DNA from: an uncultured Clostridia bacterium
Lineage (GTDB): Bacteria; Bacillota; Clostridia; Christensenellales; Borkfalkiaceae
Length of the DNA stretch: 17,357 bases
NCBI GenBank assembly: GCA_947627125.1
Contig: CANQUY010000021.1
Span: 1 to 17,357 of the forward strand
Reading direction: 5' to 3'
Translations under genes and position numbers: made by a program
Notes under the pieces: generated by a model
Seen by the model: the letters and a program-made list of their open reading frames with translations, nothing else
What the model was told of the DNA's origin: nothing
The model's database searches: none
In this document: positions 1 through 5,366 of the stretch, in pieces
Layout of the letters: each line of letters starts with the position of its first letter
How positions within the stretch are numbered: the stretch's first letter is position 1

Positions 1-73
1 GAAGGGACTTGAACCCCCATGGTCTCCCACAGGAACCTGAAACCTGCGCGTCTGCCAATTTCGCCACGTCCGC
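1..73 (-). tRNA. tRNA-Leu (anticodon CAG), 3' end cut by window edge
   Basis: Read on the minus strand from 73 downward, the sequence gives a 7-nt acceptor 5' strand GCGGACG, a leucine-type D arm, an anticodon stem-loop with loop TTCAGGT (anticodon CAG), a long variable arm (TGG-GAGA-CCA) and a T arm with loop TTCAAGT. Only one base of the acceptor 3' strand (CGTCCGC expected) lies inside the window, so the gene is truncated by the edge, not broken. The long variable arm limits the choice to Leu, Ser or Tyr, and the CAG anticodon gives Leu. Position 31:39 of the anticodon stem is a T-T mismatch, which is tolerated in leucine tRNAs. Confidence 0.93.
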
Positions 74-85
74 AAAAACATTAAA

Positions 86-114
86 ATTATAATTGAATTT
101 GCCGCGTTTGTCAA
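86..114 (-). promoter_or_regulatory. Consensus promoter of the tRNA-Leu gene
   Basis: On the minus strand a perfect -35 box TTGACA (114-109), a 17-nt spacer and a perfect -10 box TATAAT (91-86). Expected start is near 79, about six bases before the mature tRNA 5' end at 73. Full match to the sigma-A/sigma-70 consensus is typical of stable-RNA promoters. Confidence 0.9.
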
Positions 115-233
115 GCGATATATGACAGTTAAGTCATTTTTAAGTTTATTTAATTACAAAGAGGCGGGGCGGTCATAAAACCGTTTTTCCTTGTCGGCAT
201 TTTTTAAACGCCGAAAGAATTTGTTCATTTTCG
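115..233. other. Spacer between divergent tRNA and mntP promoters
   Basis: I see no gene here. Two small inverted repeats stand out: CGGT/ACCG at 170-183 followed by a short T run, and TCGGC/GCCGA (194-198 and 210-214) around an A/T loop. The second ends about 20 bp before the mntP -35 box and could be an operator, but nothing identifies its protein. Confidence 0.35.
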
Positions 234-263
234 TTTACAACGGATTATATAATATGATATAAT
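234..263 (+). promoter_or_regulatory. mntP promoter with extended -10
   Basis: A -35 box TTTACA (234-239), an 18-nt spacer and TGATATAAT (255-263, extended -10) lie directly before mntP. Only six bases (CACCAC) separate the -10 box from the ATG at 270, so the expected start point is at or within about a base of the A of the ATG. A second TATAAT at 248-253 lacks a convincing -35 partner. Confidence 0.75.
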
Positions 264-269
264 CACCAC

Positions 270-893
270 ATGACTTTCGCGCTGTTTTTCACAATTTTTT
301 TATCCGGTTTAACGCTGTCGGCGGACGCCTTTGCCGTCTCCGTCACGGACGGAATGGTCTATCCCGACCTCGACAGGCGGAAAGGGATATCTATTCCCTT
401 GACGTTCGGAATTTTTCAGGCGGTAATGCCGTTAATCGGGTTTTATATTTCCCGCGGGCTTTCGCAAATTGAAATCATAGACGAGGTAGATCACTGGATT
501 GCCCTTATCCTGCTGGTTTTTATAGGCGGAAAGATGATTTTCGACGGCGCTAACGAACTGCGCGAACCGTTGAAGAATGTTCGTTTGAAAAAATTCTCTT
601 TATCCGAGGTGCTTGTTCAGGGCGTCGCGACAAGCATCGACGCCCTTGCCGTTGGTTTTACTTTCAACGTAATGCTCGAAGGGGTGGAAGCCGTTCAATT
701 ATGGGCGTGGATAAGCGTTGCCATGATAGGCGTTACAACTTTTTTGGTTTCCCTTGCGGGCTTGCTTATAGGCATAAGAGTAGGCAAGCTTTTCGGTAAA
801 AAAGCCTGCGTTGCCGAAATAGTAGGCGGAGTACTGTTGATTCTGATAGGAATCAAGATTGTCGTCGGAGCGTACGTAGCACTTCCGTTTTGA
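270..893 (+). CDS. mntP: Manganese efflux pump MntP
   Basis: Integral membrane exporter that pumps Mn(II) out of the cytoplasm, guarding against manganese excess. The 207-residue protein (E. coli MntP is 188) shows the two-fold internal repeat of the family: SADAFAVS (residues 17-24, acidic D19) in the first half and SIDALAVG (122-129, D124) in the second; WIALILLVFIGGKMI (76-90) and the AEIVGGVLLILIGI segment near the C-terminus match conserved helices. Six transmembrane segments are expected for the family. The start at 270 fits family N-termini, yet no Shine-Dalgarno sequence precedes it; the promoter lies against the ATG, so the mRNA is probably leaderless. Its 3' end overlaps the convergent murG by 41 bp. 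There is no room for a manganese riboswitch in the leader. Confidence 0.92.
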   Translation: MTFALFFTIFLSGLTLSADAFAVSVTDGMVYPDLDRRKGISIPLTFGIFQAVMPLIGFYISRGLSQIEIIDEVDHWIALILLVFIGGKMIFDGANELREPLKNVRLKKFSLSEVLVQGVATSIDALAVGFTFNVMLEGVEAVQLWAWISVAMIGVTTFLVSLAGLLIGIRVGKLFGKKACVAEIVGGVLLILIGIKIVVGAYVALPF

Positions 894-1899
894 TTTTATC
901 GTTGCCGCATTTGATATCCGATTTGTCGAGTGCGGCTTTTATTTTGCCGTTTTTCATCAAATTAACGATATTTGTGTAAAGTGTTTCGCTTGTCAGGTCG
1001 CTTTCGTATAAAACTTCGCACAGCCCCTCGTTTTTAAAATATTCCGCGTTTTTAACCTGGTCGCCCCTGCTTGCGGAATTTTGCAGAGGGATGAAAAGCG
1101 TCGGAATTTTTAGCGCAAGAAGTTCGAAGGCTGCGTTCGAGCCGCATCTTGACACGGCGGCGTCGCAACAGGCGTAAACTTCACCCATATCGTCTGCAAA
1201 TTCTATCTGTTTATATCCGTAAATGTTGCAGGCTACGGCATTCCCTCTGCCGCATATATGCAGAACGTTATATTCCTTGCAGATTTTATCGGCAATTTTG
1301 CGGATATTTTCGTTTAGTATTTTGGAACCGCTCCCGCCGCCCAAAATGAGTACGGTTGGGCGGAAGTCCAGCCCGAACCGCTCGCGCGCCGAAACGGGGT
1401 TGCGGTTGAAAAGCTTTTTGCGCATAGGGGGACCGCTGTATATTCCGTTGTCGAATTTGCGCGCCGTCGGTTGAAATGACGTAAGTAGTTTTACGCAGCG
1501 CTTTGCGATAAACTTCGTCGCAAGCCCCGCTTCCAAATCGGATTCGTGGGTAATCACGGGAATATTTCGCTTTTTAGCCGCCAAAACGGGCGGGACGCAG
1601 GCGTAACCGCCCTTTGAAAAGATAAGGTCGGGCTTGACCTCGTCGATAATTTCGCCCGCGCGGCGTTTTGCGGAAACAAGCTTAAAAGGCAGCGACAGAT
1701 TGCGTAAAATTTTGCCGCGCACAAGTTTGGGCGTGTTACATTCGTAGAATTTGACGCCGTTGGAAGCGCATATTTGCTTTTCTATGCCGTCAGTGCCGAT
1801 GTAAAGGCAGTTAAAATCTTCTCTTAGTTCCTCGATAATGGCAATGTTGGGTATCACGTGTCCGGCGCTGCCGCCGCCGCAGAATAGAATCGTTTTCAT
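853..1899 (-). CDS. murG: MurG-family GlcNAc transferase (lipid II synthesis)
   Basis: Transfers GlcNAc from UDP-GlcNAc to undecaprenyl-pyrophosphoryl-MurNAc-pentapeptide (lipid I to lipid II) at the inner face of the membrane. The 348-residue protein has the GT-B fold signatures: GGGSAGH at 8-14 (lipid-side glycine loop), SKGGY 95-99, HESD 118-121, GGGSGS 187-192, and the donor-binding block SRCGSNAAFEL 250-260 followed by IPLQNSASRGDQ 270-281. The SRGDQ form, instead of the usual HQ..NA form, is what clostridial MurG proteins carry. It stands alone here, not in the usual dcw cell-division cluster, so it may be the sole MurG or a second paralogue. No Shine-Dalgarno precedes the ATG; a TATAAT lies nine bases upstream. 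The C-terminal end overlaps convergent mntP by 41 bp. Confidence 0.9.
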   Translation of the reverse strand: MKTILFCGGGSAGHVIPNIAIIEELREDFNCLYIGTDGIEKQICASNGVKFYECNTPKLVRGKILRNLSLPFKLVSAKRRAGEIIDEVKPDLIFSKGGYACVPPVLAAKKRNIPVITHESDLEAGLATKFIAKRCVKLLTSFQPTARKFDNGIYSGPPMRKKLFNRNPVSARERFGLDFRPTVLILGGGSGSKILNENIRKIADKICKEYNVLHICGRGNAVACNIYGYKQIEFADDMGEVYACCDAAVSRCGSNAAFELLALKIPTLFIPLQNSASRGDQVKNAEYFKNEGLCEVLYESDLTSETLYTNIVNLMKNGKIKAALDKSDIKCGNDKIKTEVLRTLRRQS

Positions 1900-1908
1900 A
1901 ATAATAAA

Positions 1909-1914
1909 ATTATA
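1909..1914 (-). promoter_or_regulatory. Possible -10 box of murG
   Basis: On the minus strand TATAAT (1914-1909) is followed by nine A/T-rich bases and the murG ATG at 1899. A start seven bases downstream would give a leader of only two to three bases. No good -35 box is visible (best candidates TTCATA or TTTCAT with 18-19 nt spacers), so this is a tentative call. Confidence 0.4.
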
Positions 1915-1943
1915 TTTAATATAGCCTTGTTTTATGAAAAATA

Positions 1944-1966
1944 AAAGGACGGTTTTACCGTCCTTT
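1944..1966 (-). terminator. Rho-independent terminator of the TetR-type gene
   Basis: A perfect 10-bp stem (1944-1953 with 1957-1966) and a 3-nt loop, followed on the minus strand by TATTTTTC. It overlaps the last base of the regulator's TGA stop and ends transcription before murG, so murG needs its own promoter. Confidence 0.85.
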
Positions 1967-2547
1967 CAGCTATTTTCGCGCGCTATCGCCGCAATTATCC
2001 GTTCGGTTATCTCGCTTGTGGTTTTTATCAGCTCGTCAAGCGTGGTGGAGGAGTCGGCGTCGCGTATCCATTTCATATAACTGTCTATAATTCCCGCAGC
2101 CGCATAGGTAAGCCTGTAAATTATGTCCTTTTCGCGGAGCAACGGAAATCTGTGCAGAATTTTTTTCTTGGTTTTTTCCACGAAAATCAGTTTTAGCCTT
2201 GCGGCTACGTAGTCGGAATTTGTCGAAAAGAAGATATATCTTTTCATATCCGAGTTTTCTTCAAGCCGTTTTGTAAGCCGCCTGAACAGGGTAAGAGTTG
2301 AATCGTATATGTTCGAAATCGAAAATTCGTCTATATAATAGGAGATTCTTTCTGCGATTTCCTTTTCGATATCCGCCGCGATTTCGGTTATGTCGTTATA
2401 ATGCAGATAGAAAGTCGAACGGTTGATAAGCGCCTTGGCGGCAATGTCGGAAATGCTTATTTTGCTCATTTCCCTGTTTTCCACAAGTTCCATAAAAGCT
2501 TTCTTGATGCTTGAACGCGTCTTAAAAATTCTTTTGTCCGTCCGCAT
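1966..2547 (-). CDS. TetR/AcrR-family transcriptional regulator
   Basis: A 193-residue one-component regulator. Residues about 7-55 form the TetR DNA-binding domain: a first helix (KTRSSIKKAFMELV) and a helix-turn-helix SISDIAAKALINRSTFYLHY (31-50). The rest is a helical ligand-binding and dimerisation domain with no recognisable ligand clue; the N-terminal style (TDxRIxKTRxxIxxAF) is that of the DhaS-like/clostridial TetR subgroup. I start it at the ATG at 2547 because a GGAG lies seven bases upstream; an in-frame TTG at 2562 would place that GGAG inside the coding region. It is divergent from the 2652 gene and the PAP2 gene, with inverted repeats in the shared promoter region, so autoregulation and control of that unit is the natural guess. 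Ligand and true targets are unknown. Confidence 0.85.
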   Translation of the reverse strand: MRTDKRIFKTRSSIKKAFMELVENREMSKISISDIAAKALINRSTFYLHYNDITEIAADIEKEIAERISYYIDEFSISNIYDSTLTLFRRLTKRLEENSDMKRYIFFSTNSDYVAARLKLIFVEKTKKKILHRFPLLREKDIIYRLTYAAAGIIDSYMKWIRDADSSTTLDELIKTTSEITERIIAAIARENS

Positions 2548-2575
2548 AAATTTTCTCCGCAAGTTTTGCTTTTTT

Positions 2576-2586
2576 GTATATTATAC
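2576..2586. promoter_or_regulatory. Palindrome over the TetR-gene -10 box
   Basis: GTATATTATAC is a perfect odd palindrome (5-bp arms, one central base) that covers the -10 box of the regulator. A protein bound here would block its transcription, as in TetR-type autorepression. It is AT-rich, so chance is possible. Confidence 0.35.
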
Positions 2587-2608
2587 GACAATTTGATGAA
2601 TAATGCAA
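2580..2608 (-). promoter_or_regulatory. Promoter of the TetR-type gene
   Basis: On the minus strand -35 TTGCAT (2608-2603), a 17-nt spacer and -10 TATAAT (2585-2580). Start expected near 2573, giving a leader of about 26 nt with a GGAG ribosome binding site at 2558-2555. Confidence 0.75.
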
Positions 2609-2611
2609 ATT
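2590..2611. promoter_or_regulatory. Candidate TetR-type operator
   Basis: AATTTG (2590-2595) and CAAATT (2606-2611) form a perfect 6-bp inverted repeat with a 10-bp gap. It covers the -35 box of the regulator gene and ends five bases before the -35 box of the divergent gene, the place where one repressor could control both directions. Confidence 0.4.
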
Positions 2612-2616
2612 AAAAC

Positions 2617-2645
2617 TTGACATATTTTAAATAAGGAAGTAAAAT
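2617..2645 (+). promoter_or_regulatory. Promoter of the 2652 gene and PAP2 gene
   Basis: Perfect -35 TTGACA (2617-2622), 17-nt spacer and -10 TAAAAT (2640-2645). Six bases (GTAAGC) follow before the ATG at 2652, so the expected start is at the ATG. It stands back to back with the regulator promoter; the two -35 boxes are eight bases apart. Confidence 0.75.
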
Positions 2646-2651
2646 GTAAGC

Positions 2652-2966
2652 ATGTTGGAAAAATACATTTTCTCGATAATAGTATTTTCTGTTTTCGCGC
2701 TGATACTTATAGCTTGGCTTGCGTCTTTTTTCTACAATAAGAAGAAGGAATCAAAACAGCGTGAGGAGCTGGAAAAGATGTATAACGACGAAAATCTTGC
2801 GAAAATGGAATACGACTTTGCGCCTTACGACGAAAAGACAGCGCGTCTTGCCAACACGTCGCGCACGGAAGGTCAGCTTTCCATATACGACGTAATGATA
2901 GAAAACGCCGCAAATTCTTCCGAAGAAGGTTTAGAGGAAATTACGGGCAATTATAAACCCGAATAA
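2652..2966 (+). CDS. Small membrane protein, one N-terminal helix, unknown function
   Basis: A 104-residue protein that I do not recognise. Residues about 5-27 form one strongly hydrophobic helix, followed by a lysine-rich stretch (NKKKESKQ) that by the positive-inside rule would be cytoplasmic, so the remaining roughly 75 acidic residues should face the cytoplasm. There is no cleavable signal or lipobox. The only ribosome-binding-like sequence (AAGGAAG, 2633-2639) lies upstream of the predicted transcription start and could not be in the mRNA, suggesting a leaderless message. The PAP2 gene starts two bases after its stop codon, so the two are almost surely co-transcribed and perhaps work together at the membrane. 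Divergent from a TetR-type regulator. Confidence 0.75.
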   Translation: MLEKYIFSIIVFSVFALILIAWLASFFYNKKKESKQREELEKMYNDENLAKMEYDFAPYDEKTARLANTSRTEGQLSIYDVMIENAANSSEEGLEEITGNYKPE

Positions 2967-2967
2967 C

Positions 2968-3528
2968 ATGGAAATAGCGATACTCAAATGGATAGACGCC
3001 ACGTTTCACAGTCAAACGTGGCTGAATTATATAATGACGGGTTTCACCTGGCTGGGGGAATTCGGAGCGGCGGAAATTTTCCTTGCTCTTATACTTATTA
3101 TAATTAAGAAAACCCGTTGGGCGGGCGTTTCGGTTGCGGTTGCGCTGGTTATCGACATTTTTATCGTCAACGTAATACTTAAAAACTGCGTGAACCGCCC
3201 CAGACCTTGGACTGAATGGGAGGAGGTCATAGAGTTTTACAATGCGGCGGGGGTAAGAATGCCCACCGACACGTCTTTCCCTTCGGGGCACGCCGCCGTC
3301 TGTTTTGCCGCTGCCGTGGCGCTTATGTTCAGATATAAAATCAAAGCGCTGCCCGCGCTTATAATTGCCTTTATCGTCGCCTTGTCCAGAATATATCTTT
3401 GTATTCATTATCCCTCGGACGTGCTTGCAGGCGCGGTCATAGGGCTGGCTTGCGGGATAGCCGGGCACTATATCGCAAAAGCGGTAGAAAAGAAAATCCG
3501 CGAAAAACGTTCATTAAAGGAAGAATAA
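2968..3528 (+). CDS. PAP2-superfamily membrane phosphatase
   Basis: Membrane phosphatase of the type-2 phosphatidic acid phosphatase family, 186 residues. All three catalytic motifs are present: K72-x6-R79-P80, PSGH at 105-108 (H108 acts in the family as proton donor) and SR-x5-H-x3-D with R141, H147 (nucleophile in the family) and D151. Hydrophobic stretches near 33-47, 52-71, 108-121, 127-141 and 152-168 fit the usual multi-helix topology with the active site on the outer face. Substrate could be undecaprenyl pyrophosphate (BacA-independent carrier recycling) or a phospholipid phosphate; sequence alone does not decide. No Shine-Dalgarno is visible; the ATG follows the previous stop as TAA-C-ATG, so translation is probably coupled to the small membrane protein. 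A strong hairpin follows three bases after the stop. Confidence 0.88.
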   Translation: MEIAILKWIDATFHSQTWLNYIMTGFTWLGEFGAAEIFLALILIIIKKTRWAGVSVAVALVIDIFIVNVILKNCVNRPRPWTEWEEVIEFYNAAGVRMPTDTSFPSGHAAVCFAAAVALMFRYKIKALPALIIAFIVALSRIYLCIHYPSDVLAGAVIGLACGIAGHYIAKAVEKKIREKRSLKEE

Positions 3529-3530
3529 TT

Positions 3531-3566
3531 GAAATCCCCGCGCGCCCTTCGGCGCGCGGGGATTTC
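3531..3566. terminator. Perfect 16-bp GC-rich hairpin after the PAP2 gene
   Basis: Arms 3531-3546 and 3551-3566 are perfectly complementary around a CTTC tetraloop. It sits just after the PAP2 stop and before the end of the convergent lipoprotein gene. It lacks a clear U tract on either strand (only the ATTTC inside the 3' arm), so it may act as a termination or mRNA-end-protecting hairpin. Confidence 0.65.
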
Positions 3567-3632
3567 GGCGCATAAGCTAATATGTGAAACCGCCAAAAAC
3601 GAAGGGCGCTGTGCTATGGGTTAAAATAAAGC

Positions 3633-4058
3633 TTATTTTACTTCGAATTTTATAAACAGTTCTTTTTGCCCGAGCAATTTCGAAATTACTATTTTACCCT
3701 TTTCCACTTTGACCTTTTCCTTGAAGTTGTAACCCAAAATCCCCAAATCGGCTTCGAGTTCTCTCGACTGCGGATTTACGGTATATGTTCCGTTGAAAGT
3801 TTTCTTTTCGCCGTCCTTCGGCTTATAGACTATCTCCATTTCATCGTTGTTGAGAAAAATTATTTTGATGTATTCATAATTTTCAAGCAGGTCGATTTCG
3901 CCGTAGCGCGCCTCAGTACATTCGTATTGCGCGATGTAGGGGCGGGTGATAGTCTTTATAGAGCCTTGCGTTTGAAAGTTTACGTTGCTTTCGCAGGCGG
4001 GCAGGACGGCAAGGGTTAAGGCAAGAGTAAGAATAAAAAGCGTAAATTTGCGTTTCAT
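3633..4058 (-). CDS. Small putative lipoprotein, unknown function
   Basis: About 141 residues. A charged N-terminus (MKRK), a hydrophobic core and a lipobox LPAC with Cys at residue 22 predict export, lipidation and anchoring to the outer face of the membrane. The mature part is a small, probably beta-rich domain with alternating charged and hydrophobic residues (EYIKIIFLNNDEMEIVYK; KKTFNGTYTVN), reminiscent of lipocalin-like fold pieces, but I cannot assign a family. I prefer the ATG at 4058 because it gives a standard signal peptide; an in-frame ATG at 4076 would add six residues. Neither start has a Shine-Dalgarno sequence and no convincing promoter is visible. It lies downstream of fba on the same strand but behind a strong terminator, so it should be transcribed on its own. 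Confidence 0.75.
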   Translation of the reverse strand: MKRKFTLFILTLALTLAVLPACESNVNFQTQGSIKTITRPYIAQYECTEARYGEIDLLENYEYIKIIFLNNDEMEIVYKPKDGEKKTFNGTYTVNPQSRELEADLGILGYNFKEKVKVEKGKIVISKLLGQKELFIKFEVK

Positions 4059-4180
4059 AAAATTCAGTTTGTACATTTTCGCGTAAAGTAAACCCGCAAC
4101 CCGCCGTAAAGTCGGTTTTTGTTAAAATATTTTTGCGTTTAAATAACAGTTGTCCTTGTGTTAAAATCGTTTCCGGAAAA

Positions 4181-4215
4181 TAAAATAAGGGGCGCGGATT
4201 TAAAAGCCGCGCCCC
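4181..4215 (-). terminator. Rho-independent terminator of fba
   Basis: On the minus strand a 9-bp GC stem (4215-4207 with 4197-4189) and a 9-nt A/T loop, followed by TTATTTTATTTT. It starts 23 bases after the fba stop codon. Confidence 0.88.
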
Positions 4216-4237
4216 GCCGAATAATTCAAATTCTGTT

Positions 4238-5104
4238 TTACGCCTTGCCGACGCTGCCGAAGATTTCCATCTTTTCCTTGACGGTATCTTTTATAGCCTG
4301 AGTGCCGGGAGCAAGCAGTTTTCTGGGGTCGAATCCCTTGCCTACAAGGTCTTTGCCTTCTTCAACGTATTTTCTCGTAGCGGCGGCGAACGCAAGCTGA
4401 CATTCGGTGTTGACGTTAATCTTTGCCACGCCGAGCGAAATTGCTTTTTTAATCATATCCGTGGGAATACCCGTGCCGCCGTGGAGTACGAGGGGCATAT
4501 CCCCGACTTTCTTTTTTATTGCGGCAAGCGTATCGAAACTGAGCCCGGGCCAATCCGCCGGATATTTGCCGTGGATATTTCCAATTCCCGCGGCAAGCAT
4601 CGTCACGCCCAAATCGGCAATTTTTTTACATTCGTCGGGGTCGGCACATTCGCCTCTTGCGATAACGCCGTCCTCTTCGCCGCCGATAGCGCCTACCTCG
4701 GCTTCAAGGCTCAATCCCTTCTTACGGCATACTTCCACAAGTTCCTTCGTCTTTGAAACGTTTTCGTCGATGGGGAAGTGGGAGCCGTCGAACATAATGG
4801 AGGAGAATCCCGCCTCTATGCATTTATAGCAGCCCTCGTATGTGCCGTGGTCAAGGTGAAGGGCGACGGGAACGGTTATATTCAAGCATTCAAGCATGCC
4901 GTTTACCATGTTGGCGACCGTTTTAAAGCCTGCCATATATTTGCCCGCGCCCTCCGACACGCCGAGGATAACGGGAGAGCTAAGCTCTTCGGCTGTCTGC
5001 AAAATGGATTTCGTCCATTCCAGATTGTTTATATTGAACTGACCGACGGCGTATTTACCGTCGCGCGCTTTTTCAAGCATTTCCTTTGCGGAAACCAATG
5101 CCAT
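4238..5104 (-). CDS. fba: Class II (zinc) fructose-1,6-bisphosphate aldolase
   Basis: Cleaves fructose-1,6-bisphosphate to glyceraldehyde-3-phosphate and dihydroxyacetone phosphate in glycolysis, and runs in reverse in gluconeogenesis. The 288-residue protein carries the class II signatures: HLDHGT at 83-88 (D85 catalytic, H86 zinc ligand), SIMFDGSH 102-109, EAEVGAIGGEEDG 134-146, GNIHGKYP 175-182 (zinc ligand H179) and LHGGTGIP 207-214 (zinc ligand H208, phosphate-binding glycines). The size fits the FbaA/GatY-type short class IIA/B enzymes. The start at 5104 has GGAGG seven bases upstream. It is divergent from gap, whose product uses the aldolase product, so the shared intergenic region probably coordinates both. 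Confidence 0.95.
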   Translation of the reverse strand: MALVSAKEMLEKARDGKYAVGQFNINNLEWTKSILQTAEELSSPVILGVSEGAGKYMAGFKTVANMVNGMLECLNITVPVALHLDHGTYEGCYKCIEAGFSSIMFDGSHFPIDENVSKTKELVEVCRKKGLSLEAEVGAIGGEEDGVIARGECADPDECKKIADLGVTMLAAGIGNIHGKYPADWPGLSFDTLAAIKKKVGDMPLVLHGGTGIPTDMIKKAISLGVAKINVNTECQLAFAAATRKYVEEGKDLVGKGFDPRKLLAPGTQAIKDTVKEKMEIFGSVGKA

Positions 5105-5153
5105 AAAAAAACCTCCGAAATATAGAAAAATTTGGATATTACTATCTTATATG

Positions 5154-5182
5154 ATTATACTTCATTGAAAAAAATATTTCAA
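5154..5182 (-). promoter_or_regulatory. fba promoter
   Basis: On the minus strand -35 TTGAAA (5182-5177), 17-nt spacer and -10 TATAAT (5159-5154). Start near 5147, giving a leader of about 43 nt that ends in the GGAGG site. Confidence 0.8.
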
Positions 5183-5183
5183 G

Positions 5184-5276
5184 TTTATTTGGAAAATTTT
5201 TGATAATTATTTAAATTGCGGCTTTAAACGTAAAGGAAATGTAAATAATTTTAATGTTTTTTGAATTTATTTGGAA
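5184..5276 (+). repeat. Two direct repeats TTTATTTGGAA between fba and gap
   Basis: The same 11-mer occurs at 5184-5194 (next to the fba -35 box) and 5266-5276 (25 bp before the gap -35 box), 82 bp apart. Identical sites beside each promoter of a divergent glycolytic pair could be operators. The region is very AT-rich, so chance is possible. Confidence 0.35.
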
Positions 5277-5301
5277 TAAGCGGTAAAATCGGGAAATTCT
5301 A

Positions 5302-5330
5302 TTGACTTAAAGGATTTTATTTGCTATAAT
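5302..5330 (+). promoter_or_regulatory. gap promoter with extended -10
   Basis: -35 TTGACT (5302-5307), 17-nt spacer, and TGCTATAAT (5322-5330), an extended perfect -10. Start expected near 5337, giving a 30-nt leader with GGAGG at 5353-5357, nine bases before the ATG. This should be a strong constitutive promoter. Confidence 0.9.
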
Positions 5331-5366
5331 CATTATGATTGAAATATTTTTCGGAGGAATTCATTT

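Noticed and set aside
115..269. A yybP-ykoY manganese riboswitch before mntP
   Set aside because: The mntP promoter ends six bases before the ATG, leaving no leader RNA, and I see no riboswitch core motifs.
2548..2562. TTG start five codons upstream for the TetR-type regulator
   Set aside because: It would put the GGAG ribosome binding site inside the gene; the ATG at 2547 is spaced correctly from it.
2644..2649. ATG-TAA minimal open frame after AAGGAAG
   Set aside because: It overlaps the -10 box and is upstream of the predicted transcription start, so it should not be transcribed.
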